A stretch of 64,000 bases of DNA from Aegilops tauschii subsp. strangulata (taxonomy: Eukaryota; Streptophyta; Magnoliopsida; Poales; Poaceae). Shown one piece after another: positions 24,857-35,854 of this stretch; position 1 is the first letter of the stretch; the number at the start of each line of letters is the position of its first letter. The notes below the pieces were generated by a model. That model was given only the letters and a program-made list of their open reading frames with translations. It did not search any database and was not told the DNA's origin. The stretch is taken from assembly GCF_002575655.3 (NCBI RefSeq), contig NC_053039.3, positions 224,149,622 to 224,213,621 of the forward strand, written 5' to 3'. The position numbers and the translations under genes are program-made.

Positions 24857-26694
24857 GTCAAGGACATTGTAGATGAGCGGGTGGCCATCATGGCGCGAAT
24901 ATCATCCTTGAGGGTTGCCATTGAGGTGTTGAAGTAGTTTCTTGTTCATTCTTCGGATTGTCGCATGCAGGTGGCGAGTTGGTCGATAAGGTCACCCAAT
25001 GCTTCATTCGCTTGATGCAAAGTTCTATGCACACCAAACAATTGATTCTTGGTGACGTAGTTGTTGTGCTCCTATTCTTGCTCGATGAAGAGTGGGTTGG
25101 TAGAAGTACTTGGTCTATCCATCATCTCAAGCAAATATGTGAGTGGAATAAAGGAAAGAACTAGACCAAATGTACCTTCTCCGATGTTAAAGATGGATCA
25201 AAGATCACCCAATGTAGTATTATGGAAATAGTACAATTGGTACCGGATCTTGTCGACTCTCACACCTACATACGTAAATCTTCTTGAGTATCTTGGTGAG
25301 GATGGTGCCACAAAATATATGCAATTGTTAGCAAGATTCAGTAATGTTGAAAAATATTCTCAAATTCGCAAGTGCAACAAGTAGACAAATAGCAATATGT
25401 GGCACATGGAGAGAGAGACACACACACACAGATAGATAAATGGGGTCGTGCAACCAAGGAATGAGGTAAAAATGTGGAATCCATAGAAAATGCTCTTGTT
25501 GCACAACACTAGAGAGACACTAGCACGATTTCTCAATAGGCGGATATGAGACTTGTGCACTACCTATAAGAGACAAACGTATCGACTTTCTATCCCAAGT
25601 ATGCTATGTATGTATGGCTCCCGGTGATTCTCTCACGATGATCCAAGATGATCAAATATGGCAATATGATATGCGATGGGATGATGCTATGGCTCTTGCT
25701 TACAAGCTTCTTTGTTTTTTTTGCTTAAAAGCTTTTCTTTCTTGCTCTTTTGATATCTCTCTTTGGCCACTTCTGCAAAATGCTCTAACCAAGATAGTAA
25801 TTGCGTATATGAGGGAACAATGGATGACACAATAGATGATACGATATGCACGCAATGGATGTTGCAGATCGATGATCACTAAAGTTGACAAGTAACATGG
25901 CCCGACAATACTCAAATGGCTAGTCTCGATAGGAAAGTGACACCAAATGGGCTCGGGGTTAACAATACAATGGCAAGGGAGAGTATACGAGGGTGTCAAC
26001 TAGATTACCGCCCTTGCTTACAGTTGATGGTGTCAAAATGGTGAAGTTGTCGATGTCGGCGTCGAGTCCGTGGCGAAGATGAGTGGCGGTGATGTCGGTG
26101 TTGAACCGTCCCTAAGTAGGCGAAACATGTTAGGAAATGGAAATGGCAACTAAAATTCTCGAAACAAATGTTAAATGGTGGTAGCGGAAAGCGGTGGTAT
26201 GACAAATGATGTCAAAGTGGGTGCGGAAGTGGAATGGTGGTGGTTGGAGTTGGGTATGTGAAAGGATGGCGGTGGCTGAAATTTACGTCAAAAAATGCAG
26301 TTTTGACAGAGGTAGCTGGATGATCCGGGTGGAGGTCCGGCTGATCTGGGCTGGTCCGGATGATCCAGGTGTCGGTCCGGATTGTTCGGGCAGGTCAACA
26401 GCTCAGGCTAGGGCTCGGGATGAACTCGAAAATCATGGGGGAAAAGAAAATTTGGGGGGTCTCGGGTGGATTTCGCTGTGGAGATGGTGGGGAGTAGGTA
26501 GATCCACTTGCAACACAACGAAGCCACGAATCAAATTCAACAAAACATCATCAAACCAACAGATCACAAATTATTTTGGTGAGGATATTTTTGTGGTTTT
26601 TTTTTCGAAATTGGACGAAAACACACTAAATTAGGCTAGAAAACGGTGGGGAAGACTCCAAATTTGTGATCAACCATGGATCATGATACCAAGA
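24857..26694 (-). pseudogene. 5' internal domain (PBS, leader, decayed gag-like ORF) of family II element
   Basis: Minus strand after the LTR: GGTATCATGATCC, a PBS-like sequence at 26,677-26,690 (complement). A leader rich in CCACC words follows, carrying a second small array of CCGGAT-type dyads (26,325-26,395). A gag-like frame begins near 25,170 (MMDRPSTSTNPLF...) with several stops, and breaks off at about 24,857. No zinc knuckle remains. Confidence 0.45.
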
Positions 26695-26697
26695 TGA

Positions 26698-27826
26698 TGT
26701 AGGGTGGAACCCTAATGGCCAATCTGTCATGGTTTGGAGGGGAATTCCCGAAGAACATGATGAACACAAAGAGAGGAAACACTCAAATCAATGAGATCTG
26801 ATAACACGTGCTCTAAATTCACATACACAAAGGGGACCACAAGATCCAAAGTAAACAAGGGAGGATACATGGTAGCTAGTTCATCCCAATCCATGAGGAA
26901 AGAGGTCTTGAATCCACTAAGGGGATCTTCTCCGTGAGGTGGTCTTGAATCCACTCGAGGATCTTCTCCTTGAGGAGGCCTTGGTCTCCAAAGGAGTAGA
27001 GGATAAGTGGATGAGAAAAGCTCTATCTGAAAAATGAGCTATCACAATGATAACCCTAAAACGTAGGTGGAGGGGGAGTATATATAGTCTAGGGGTGGAG
27101 AGAGTTACATGGGCTTTGGTCCAATTCATGCACGCACGCACTGTTCGGATGATCCGGGTGTTGGTCCGGATGATCCGGGCTTTGGTGGTCCGGATGATCT
27201 GGGTCGGTATTCAGATGGCCCGGGCGTGTCATGGAGGTTGCGGGAGGTCTAGCTGTCAGGGTCCTGGTCTGGACGTACGGGTTCATCTGGATGATCCGGG
27301 CCATGGTCCGGATGATCCAGCTTCAGCAAGTTGGCTTCGGGTGTCTTTGGGCGCACTACCCGGATCGTCTGGCTGGGGGTCCGGATGATCCAGGCAAGTC
27401 CAGTCTTGCTCCATTTCCTCTCTGTCTTCGCATTTTCTTCCCTCGTTCGATCATACTTGCTCCTTAACTTCGTCATGGCGAGTTCCTTGGTACCTGAGTA
27501 TGGAAAGTGTCTCCGCTTGAGGTAGTAGCCAAGTCTCATTTGATTTGAAAGAGAGTTGTGAGAGGAGTGATGTCACCTCGGTCCCAAGAGCTCTTGCACG
27601 TGCACGTGTCACCGGTCCACTTGGCACTTGGGGAGACGAACGTAGGTCCATGGGGATGACATTGGGATGATCTGCATCAATATGTCTCACACTATATGAC
27701 GAGGTCTCACAAACAACAAAAGCAAGCTAAGATAAAGAGTTCACAAGCATAAAACACGAGCAAATAGGCAAGCTTGTGACTCGGCAACTCCCCTAAGAAA
27801 GCAATGCAAATCCCCGGTCCTAACCA
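26698..27826 (-). mobile_element. LTR of family II retroelement (minus strand)
   Basis: Read on the minus strand it starts TGGTTAGGACC right after a polypurine tract (AAAGGAGGGGAG, complement of 27,827-27,838). It ends CCCTACA just before the PBS-like GGTATCA. About 1129 bp. A TATA-like box lies at 27,079-27,086 (complement). Upstream of it, at 27,145-27,395, is an array of CCGGATGATCCGG dyads. Like the LTR at 275 it has internal sequence on both sides. Confidence 0.65.
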
Positions 27827-27938
27827 CTCCCCTCCTTTGGCATCGAGACACCAAAAGGGCAAAAGGTGACTATCGTCCTGAGGTAGTAGGCTACTCCAAG
27901 TCCCTATCCATGGACTCCTTCCTGGACTCCTGATCCTG

Positions 27939-28713
27939 CTAGCAGTCCTCCTTAGCAATCTCCTCATCAACACCTCTAGAAGCAACACGATGAGCATACG
28001 TGGCTCCAGTGGAATCATCTGAATCGGTCCACCTGCTGGGTTTGGAGATCCACTCCTCCTCAGTGTCAATCTTCTTCTTACACCCACTGTTAACAAAAAT
28101 ATGCAGCTGCCTCATCATCTGGATCTGGCGCCAACGAGCAATCTTCTCATCCACGTGAGCCTGGTACATCCTGTGTTGCACATCTGTCTGGAGGCAAAAG
28201 AGCTTCTTCACCTTCTTCTTGAGCTTGGTAGCCCAAGATGGTTGCTTAGTAGGTGGAACAAAATAATAATTAGGCTTAGCCTCATCATCAGAATCGGTGG
28301 GGGCAATCTCAATCTCAGGTGCAATGGGTGCAGTTCCCCAATTCTCCTTCTGACGCAGCTTAATCATCCCATGAGATACTATATCCCAAGTCTCAAGACA
28401 CTCCCCTGGAAATTGAGCGGCCCAAGTGTCCTCAATCAGCTGAAAGAGATAGGCCCCATAGATGGGCACCTTCCGGTCGAGCACAGTAGAAAGGAGCTCA
28501 CGCCACATAATATGGGACACATCCAACACAGAACTACTGCCCCTCTCCTTCATGCACAAAGGAAGCAAGTCCACCAAATAAGAGTGTCCCTGATCCAGGT
28601 TCCCAATGCGAGGAAAAAGAGTGTTCCTGAAGATATGGTGCATGATGTCTAGGAAAGGTATCAGCTTGGTGACTTCACCCCCGGTGGTCTGCCTCTTCCA
28701 CTCGTAGCGAATC
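27939..28713 (-). pseudogene. Transposon-associated protein ORF, 3' part (continues at 30,524)
   Basis: Downstream part of the minus-strand ORF split by the Angela-type solo LTR, ending with a stop at 27,939. It contains a hydrophobic and charged segment (MHHIFRNTLFPRIGN...), a Lys-rich stretch (KLKKKVKKLF) and an acidic C-terminal tail. It resembles the putative plant transposon protein family (Transposase_32 type) found in grass retroelements, but I cannot confirm this. No catalytic motif is evident. It lies just upstream of the family II PPT, so it is the last ORF of that element. Confidence 0.5.
28709..28713. repeat. Target-site duplication GAATC (left)
   Basis: GAATC at 28,709-28,713 equals 30,519-30,523 and bounds the solo LTR. 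Confidence 0.95.
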
Positions 28714-30518
28714 TGTTGGAAATATGCCCTAGAGGCAATAATATTGTTTTATTTCCATATTCATAATTAAGTGTTTATATTTCATGCTATAACTGCTATG
28801 ATACTGGAATATGCAATTCAGTGGAAAACTCATATGCACGTGTGGAATAATAAATGATAAACTAAAGGTTCCTAGTCTCGCCTCTAATACTAGCTCAAGT
28901 GTTGTTGGTGATCATGTTTTCTGGACCTTAGGATATCATTAAGTGTAACAGTAGTCCTAAAACAACATTGAGATTATGACACTGGAAGAATGGTCATATT
29001 GAATCGACCCAATTTTGTATGTTATGAATTGATTTAATATCGTCTGTAATCACCTGTAATAACATGGAATGTTAATGTGTGATTTTGCTCCTTAAATCAT
29101 GAGAGTATCGTGGTCACTTCTTACCGTATGATGGGCATTGGGGTTGCTCAAACGTCACATGTTACACGTGATCATAACGACAAATTATAGGTTCATCGGA
29201 AAGTTTGACAAGTGACCGGATAGCTCGAGAGTGGGATTTGCTCCTCGGTGATGGAGAGATATTCTTAGGGCCCTCTTGGTGTGACGGCATCCATCACCGT
29301 CTGTCCAGACATAGGTGACTATGTCACGGGGATACCGAAACACAATAATGAGAAAGAAGAACAAAACCGGTAACGAGGATTTTGGTATAGTGAGCATAGT
29401 GATGACTCACGAGGATACCGATGCATCCCAGGTTTTGTGTAGTATCATGAAGCAAAGGGAACATCATGTAATAACCAAAGGTTCACTCGAATATCATTTG
29501 TGTGCTCATAGGGACCAATATGGACGTCCACGGTTCTGCTACCGGTCATTGAACGAAGGGGTTTCATTCATGTCTATGAGTTACCGAACCAACGGGGTCA
29601 CAAGCTTAAGGAAATCACAATCTGCTGACTGTTAGTAGGATGGGAGTGATGAGAATATATTTGTGGAATTGTTTCATTAAAATTCGGAATAGTTCTGAGA
29701 GGACCGGGAAGCGTTTCGGGGTCACCGGAAGGGTTTCGATCAATATCTGGTAATACCGGGTATTACCGATATATGTATATATATATATATAGGTGGAAAA
29801 TGTTTCTGGGGATGTTAAGTTATATATAAAATGGTCTGGAAGTATTTGGAACTATTTTATATTTAATTAAATATCAACGGTCCTTAAAAGGCCAAGAGGT
29901 GGAAGACAACTTGGGCCACAAAGGCCCAAGTGGGGAGGCGCCTCCCTTCACTAAGGAAGGATGGTGAATTGGAGTGGGGGAAGAGTCCAACTCCTCCTCC
30001 CTTGGCCGTCCAAAGGGTAGGGGCTTTACCTCCCCTTGTGGCGCCCCTCCTCTCCCCTCCAACCTATATATATACTAGAGGATTTATACCCTTTTGAGAC
30101 ACAAACTTCTGGAGCCTCCTCTAGTTCTTCTAGTTCTAGTTCTAACTGGTCCTAGTTGACTAATTAGAGCTAGGCTAATCCTCTTGTCCTCATAATTAGA
30201 AGTCCCATGTGGTTCTAATATAGCTCTAATTCTTCAGTGATGATTAGCTCTGGATGCCGGATCGTGAAGGTTGCACGCTTGCAACCAAGTAGAGAGGTCG
30301 TGCTTTCGATCTTCGGTTCGAGGGACTGTTCGTGGGTGGTTCACAGGATCGTTCATCAACGGTTTGAGGGAATCCAAGTACAGTCTACACCGACACATTC
30401 TTCTTCCGTTGTAACTCAGTGATGGTAACGATCGTGATCTCAACCCGTTATGCATCTTCATATTGATCTTGGGTGTGCGTAGGCGCGAAATTTTTGTTTT
30501 CTACTATGTTTCCCAACA
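28714..30518 (+). mobile_element. Solo LTR of an Angela/WIS/BARE-1 type Copia retrotransposon
   Basis: 1805 bp, starts TGTTGGAAATATGCC and ends TTTCCCAACA, with perfect TSD GAATC and no internal domain. The start is the signature of the abundant Triticeae Copia families Angela, WIS-2 and BARE-1, and the length fits their ~1.7-1.8 kb LTRs. TATA-like sequences occur at 29,776-29,792 and 30,065-30,075. It interrupts the ORF that runs from 31,032 to 27,939 on the minus strand. Confidence 0.92.
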
Positions 30519-30523
30519 GAATC

Positions 30524-31032
30524 AACTTAGACTAGTGTGGGGCATCAGTCTCCTTGTGAGCCAGAGACCAAGAAGGTTATCCAGCCCCTCATTAGCATAT
30601 CCCAGATTGTTCATGAACGGCTTCCACTTGGCGTCCATCCTCCTCCCACGAGTCAACCAGGTGAGAGTATGATCATCATCTATACCGAAGTGTACCGTGG
30701 GATAGAATTTGGCCACAAGCTTTGTATCAAAGTCCCTTGTTGAAGTAGATGATCTTGACAAGACCAAACTAGGTACATAGTGCTAGAGCCTATCCGAAGT
30801 AGGCGAGATCCGTCTCCATATGAGCAATATCAATGGACTTGACATCCACAAAGAAGTTCTTTGCCTTGAGAATGTCCACATAGATGAGGGATTGCTCCTT
30901 GGTCCAGAAGGGACGACTGACAAGAGATGCGTCTTGAGGACGGCGATACGGGTTGTGCTGACGGAAAGCTATGAACTCCTTGCTAGTCATCTCATTGGGT
31001 GGCTTGCTCTTCTCCTTCCTCTTCTTGGCCAC
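30524..31032 (-). pseudogene. Transposon-associated protein ORF, 5' part, with one frameshift
   Basis: The minus-strand ORF begins at 31,032 (MAKKRKEKSKPPNEMTSKEF...), a Lys-rich start typical of these transposon proteins. It is shifted between about 30,768 and 30,790, then continues (...FYPTVHFGIDDDHTLTWL...) to the Angela insertion, resuming at 28,713. Removing the solo LTR and one TSD copy keeps the frame open across the junction. The intact product would be roughly 420 residues. No nuclease or RT motifs are visible. Family assignment (Transposase_32-like) is tentative. Confidence 0.5.
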
Positions 31033-32066
31033 AGACTTGGTGTTCTACCTCTGATCGGCCTGAGCACTATAAACTTCTACTTCCTCATTGGTACAACCAC
31101 GCTTGGAGGGGTGGCAGTCTGGATTCTTGCAACGAGCTTTATGTGGACCGAAGTCACCACCACCTAAACCAAACACAAGCACAAGGGGGAAAAGCCGGTG
31201 TAAATATATTGCGTAAGCCAAAAGAGATAAAAGCGAGAGATAGGAACTTCATTGCAAAATTTTAGAAATTCAGGTCACAAGCGGTAGTAACTGACCACTA
31301 GCGATAGTACTGCCCGGAGGTCCAGCGGTAGTACCAGAGAACACGAGCGGTAGTACCGCTTATATGCGGCAGTACCGGTTGGTTCCGGCGGTAGTATTGC
31401 TCGCACTACGGGAGTAGATCTGCAGCATGGATCCGGAAGTAACAGTCACCCTGAATTTCAAAAATTCTACAAGCAAATCCTATCCTCCTATCTAGCAGTC
31501 ATTCCACGTCCTACTCAAACCATGACTTAGGCAAAACTCGAAGAACACCACATGCATTACCCTAAGTCCAAGATTAAAAAACTAGAACCGATGGAGAGAA
31601 AAACGGGGGCAATACTAGGTTCCATAGCGAGAGGAGGTGGTGGGGATTGATCCCACCGTTCGGAAACATGGAAGACGACGCGGAAATGGAGAGTCGGGGC
31701 CGGCCTCCGCAGCAGTTCTTGGTTGCCTGAGAGAGGGAGTTTGAGAGAGAGGGTAGTGAATGGGTACAAGGGAGTTAAAACTCCCCGTGCCCACCACTTA
31801 ACCCGTCAGTGAACCCCCAAAGCAGTAGTACCGCTGGTGGGAGAGGTAGTACCATTTGTACGGTAGTACCGGTCACCACACAACGGTAGTACCGCTGGTG
31901 GGAGCGGTTGTACCGGTCACCACACAACGGTAGTACCGCTCCAGTGCTACACATAGCCGGAGGCTGGTATAACTGCTCCCAGCGGCAGTACCGGTGGAAG
32001 GAGTGGTACTACTGGCCAAAACCAGTGGTAGTACCGCTTGCAACACAAGAAACTGCAGAGATCAAG
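31033..32066 (-). promoter_or_regulatory. Promoter/leader-like region with two GCGGTAGTACCGC dyad arrays upstream of the transposon ORF
   Basis: Minus-strand order: a dyad array (32,045-31,815); a TATA-like TTTTAA (complement, near 31,775-31,782); a C/T-rich exon-like leader (31,790-31,560); a second dyad array (31,410-31,265); then the ORF start at 31,032. The core repeat is GCGGTAGTACCGC with one-base variants. The arrangement parallels that at 47,640-48,620 in the family I element. Promoter activity and an intron are inferred. Confidence 0.45.
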
Positions 32067-33301
32067 CACTACTAGGGAAAATCCTATAGGTACATGCTTA
32101 TCAGAAGCCTGGGGTTCAACACCCGCGCTACTGTTAACTAGCAGCAGCGTGGGGCTAGACCAGCGCTACAGCTACATCTTAGTAGCAACGCGTGTCTAGC
32201 TAACCGGCGCTACTACTAAGTGCTCCCCAGGGCACCCCCGGGGTAGGCCGCAATAGGAGTAACGGGTATGCTACCAACACTACTACTAACTCGGTAGAAA
32301 AAGCATGGGGTATCATAACCGCGTAGCTAGTATGGATGCACGGGCCAGCTGGTGGGCCCCACTTAATAGCAGCGTGGGGGTATCATGCCACCGCTACAGG
32401 TATTGGGCTTTGCAGTAGCGCGGGCCCAGTGCCCTGCGATACTACTAAGCTCACCTTATCCCCTACCCGGTCGTCTGTTTCCTCATCTCATCAGTCTGCT
32501 CTCCTCACTCTCTCATGCGCTCTCCTTTCCTCAGCGCTGTCGTCGCTAGTTGTCGTCTCTAGTCGCCGTCACCCTCCCACGCCGACGCTCCCGCTACTCG
32601 TCCACTGAGGTAGCTCTCCCTCCTCTCTCTCTCCCTTCCTCCCTCCTCCCTTTGTTCCTCCACTGAATTGGTAGGATGGTAGATAGGTAGTAGGCAGTAG
32701 TGTAGCAGATAGGTAGAATGGTATAATTTGTTTGTAGAATGTAAGTTTTTTGAATTGAATAGAAAATATAGGTTTTTTGAATAGAATGTAGGTATTTGAA
32801 TAGAATAGATAATATAGGTAGAATGTAGGTTTTTTAATAGAATAGATAGGTAGAATGGTAGTAGGCAGTAGTGTGCATTTGCTTGTAGAATGTAGAATGG
32901 TAGAATTTTGTTGTAGAATGTAGATAGGTAGAATGGTCTTTCGAATAGAATAGAAAACTAGTAATCGAATAGGTTTTTGAATATAAAATGTTTTAGGCAT
33001 CAAATAAAATATTTTTGTAGGTATTTACATTAATCAAATACCTTTAAATATTTTAGGTATCAAATAAAATATAAAAATGTTGTTGCCAATTATATTGCAA
33101 ACTATTTTTATGTCATTCTCGCTTTGTCGTGAAAGAATGCGATATGAGATTTGATGATCTAAATTTATCACTCGGTGGAATATGCATGCTTTTTAGTGTC
33201 GCTTCTCCCTGGAGTGATCGTCATCAGAGCTTCCTCTACTTTCTCCAGGCCGAGTCGGTGAGCTAAAAGTTGACCTCCCCCTTCTCTTCTCTTCTCTTCG
33301 G

Positions 33302-33370
33302 ACATGTGTATGATGATATCTGGACATGTGTATGATGATATCTGGACATGTATTGGTTGTCTCTTTGGAC
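33302..33370. repeat. Short tandem repeat, ~22-bp unit
   Basis: ACATGTGTATGATGATATCTGG-type unit repeated about three times, with a degenerate last copy. Confidence 0.8.
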
Positions 33371-33403
33371 ATGTGTATGATTTTGCAGGGAACACCTTTG
33401 AGT

Positions 33404-33562
33404 GGCCTATGTTTTGCCGGAATGTTGATTCATTTTTGTTTCGGCAAATTTCAGGAAAATTTTCGTGGATTTCAGCATGACTTGTGCTATAAAGTAGGAA
33501 ATATCGAGTGCCCCTGATTTTCCAGAACGGGAATTAAACGACATTCCGGCAAAACATAGGCC
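33404..33562. repeat. Perfect 22-bp inverted repeat (foldback) inside CACTA remnant
   Basis: Arms at 33,404-33,425 and 33,541-33,562 (GGCCTATGTTTTGCCGGAAT plus GT, and its exact complement) enclose 115 bp. It could be the TIR pair of a small MITE-like insertion or a feature of this CACTA family. No clear TSD is apparent. Confidence 0.75.
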
Positions 33563-33805
33563 TTTTTTTATGTCATTACTCGATATATGTAACGGGTTGA
33601 CTCTAAGTCTGTTGGGGCTCCTTGTGTGACTTTTAGTGAGGGAGTTTTCCACCCTCGCGTAGTCCCGAGACGGCGAGCCGAGCGGGCTGCCTGCCTACCC
33701 CGGCCAGCTGCTCCGATCAGTCGGCTGCCCGAAGTTAACCATGACGTCACATCTGACCTGCGCGTACAAGACGACCATACCCTGGACATTTTTGATGAAT
33801 AAGCG

Positions 33806-34183
33806 TGATGAGGACATCACTAACAAAGTTACACCCACAACCCGTACTACTACATATACTGGACCAATTACTAGAGCTCGCGCACGCCAATTAAATTACT
33901 AGGTACTTTCGTTTCTTGGTAATGATTCTAATGTTCATCAGAATATGGTGCTGCCTAATTTGGATACATTTGTTTTGCTTATAAATGAAGGGCCAAGCAT
34001 GGACAAGAACGATGAACATTGGAGCATGATCAAGCATGGAGAAGATGGCGCGCACAAGGGGAGCAAGAACATAGTTTTTGGTGGAGTTTTCAGCACTTTG
34101 GAGCCACCATGATGAAGTACAAGGACATGGACGAAATATACAAGAAGGCTTTTCATGAATTTCGTCCATAAGCTTAATATAGG
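33806..34183 (+). pseudogene. 3' end of gypsy pol, 5'-truncated copy preceding the LTR
   Basis: Nearly identical to 42,462-42,839, the end of pol and its downstream untranslated part. It starts mid-sequence and carries an early stop near 33,898 (AATTACTAG). It is the tail of another copy of the element that shares the LTR at 34,184. Confidence 0.8.
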
Positions 34184-34719
34184 TGTTGCGCCACCTTAGT
34201 TTTGGGCCGGGCCCATGTAATTTCAAAATACTACTTATAGGCTATTTTTTAGAGTCTGTATTATAGGGGGAACGACTCAGGAGGTGTTTTAGTCCCACCT
34301 TGCCATGGGGGGACGAAATCCCCTCTCTTCCCCCCTACAAATACAACCCTTAAGGCACCATTTAGACTTTGGGTTTGTTTAGATTAAAGTTTGCCATAGC
34401 TGCAACTCCCTTCGTTTGTGTTCAATGACCAGACAAAGACGTCACAAAACCCCACTTCGATCAATAAAGCTTTTCCCTTAAATTCGTAATATCTAGATTG
34501 CAATAATAGTTTCTTGCTTGTTCTTCATTTGCCTGCAGGAAATAGGCCCTCATGGTCAGGTTGACCGTGCTCCGACATGGTCAATAACATCTCAGAGTTG
34601 GTTTAGCGATTGCTAAGGCGCGACGTCTTCGCACGTTCGTAGTCGGATCGTCAAAGTCGACTTCCTCCAAAACAATAGCTACCATCTCATCAAAAGACGG
34701 GACACCTTTGCCTCTATCA
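34184..34719 (+). mobile_element. LTR of Ty3/gypsy element (about 540-565 bp)
   Basis: Ends CCTCTATCA at 34,719, two bases before the PBS-like TGGTATCGG (34,722-34,730; one change from TGGTATCAG). The start is either TGTTGCGCC (34,184) or TGAATTTCG (34,155); the second copy does not decide it. A TATA-like CTACAAATACAA lies near 34,336. The pol 3' end lies on the left and PBS plus gag on the right. Confidence 0.65.
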
Positions 34720-35854
34720 AGTGGTATCGGATTTTCAGGTTGCTCGGTGATATTTTCTTGTTTTTCGTAGTTTAGATTGCATTTGTTCTTCATACCTACA
34801 GTCCATGAAAAAGCCACAAACAATTAGGATTAGTTCATCGTATCCAAACCAATCTGTGCCATTGCATAATCTTTCTTGTGTTTGCTTTGTTGAATCTGTG
34901 GTTGCATTGTCATGTCAGTTGCTGGTCTTAGTGTCTAGTCCTTCAGAGGTTGGTGTTCTGTTCACAAGTTGTCATGCCGCCGCCGCACCATTGTCATCGC
35001 CGCTCCCATATACCACCACCGCACCATCTTCATCACCGCTGCCATATACCACCGCCAATCCGAGTCCACCTCCCATGCATATCCGCCACCATCCCGCCAA
35101 TCCGAGTCCACCTCCATCATAGATTCGCCATCAGTCTGTGTTCCATCGCCCTACATATATCCGCCACTAGTCCAACTTCCACCAGATTCATCTCTGCCAC
35201 CAGTCCGAGTCCAGTATTTGCTTCTGTGTTGTCGATTTCCAGATCATGTACTAGTACAAGTCGTGACCAAGTCGGACTCCCCAACTTCCGTGCCACCCAC
35301 AGTAGAAAAATAGTTCCAGTTTCAAAAGAAAAACTAAGTCTGGAAAATTCTAGCTAGGCTGTTTTTAGACCATTTGTAGACTATTTTCAAAAAAAATGTT
35401 GTGGAGCAAAAAACGAGATTCAAAGTGTGCTCCTCACTTGTTTACTTGAAGCGTCGTGATTTTTTTAGTGTTCTAGGCTCGTGTCTCTAGCACGGTCTAG
35501 CCTAGGATCAGCAAAGTACCATCGTTGAACGTTTATTCAACTTTGCATCTCTGAATTGCTTATTGCTGGCATTTTTGCGACCATATCATAAGCCTTCCCA
35601 GCCCCTCAAACATCTACATCGTGCGTTTGACACCACCTGGCAATCGCTCTATCAAAGCTTTGAGAGTTTTGATTACAAAGGTTGCTGATCACCATCTGCT
35701 GCTTGGTAAGAACTCGTAAGAATTTGAGATTCGCTTGATCGTTTTGTGATTCACCACCACCACTTCCTAGTAGTCTGTAGGACCATATTTTTGTGTGTTT
35801 CTATTGCTACTAACCATGATATGATCACAAGCCGATGAGAGTGACCGAGAGAAC
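34720..35854 (+). other. PBS and 5' leader of gypsy element
   Basis: A leader of about 1.1 kb between PBS and gag ATG, with a CCACCG-rich repetitive stretch (34,975-35,215: ccgccaccat, ccgagtccacct words) and no significant reading frame. Such leaders are usual in this class of grass gypsy elements. Confidence 0.55.

Larger units (their letters stand above)
32067..33805 (+). mobile_element. CACTA transposon terminus and subterminal region, 3' truncated
   Basis: Begins CACTACTAGGGAAAATCC at 32,067, the standard Triticeae CACTA terminus. About 400 bp follow with repeated, partly self-complementary gcgctac...agtagcg words. A C/T-rich leader-like stretch (32,460-32,640) and an AT-rich stretch with GTAGAATGTAGG-type words (32,670-33,000) come next. 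No transposase reading frame is seen. The other terminus is absent; homology to the gypsy element starts abruptly at about 33,806. Confidence 0.65.

Noticed and set aside
32569..33003. 144-codon minus-strand ORF rich in Ile, Tyr and Leu
   Set aside because: Translation of the repetitive GTAGAATG-type AT-rich stretch of the CACTA remnant.
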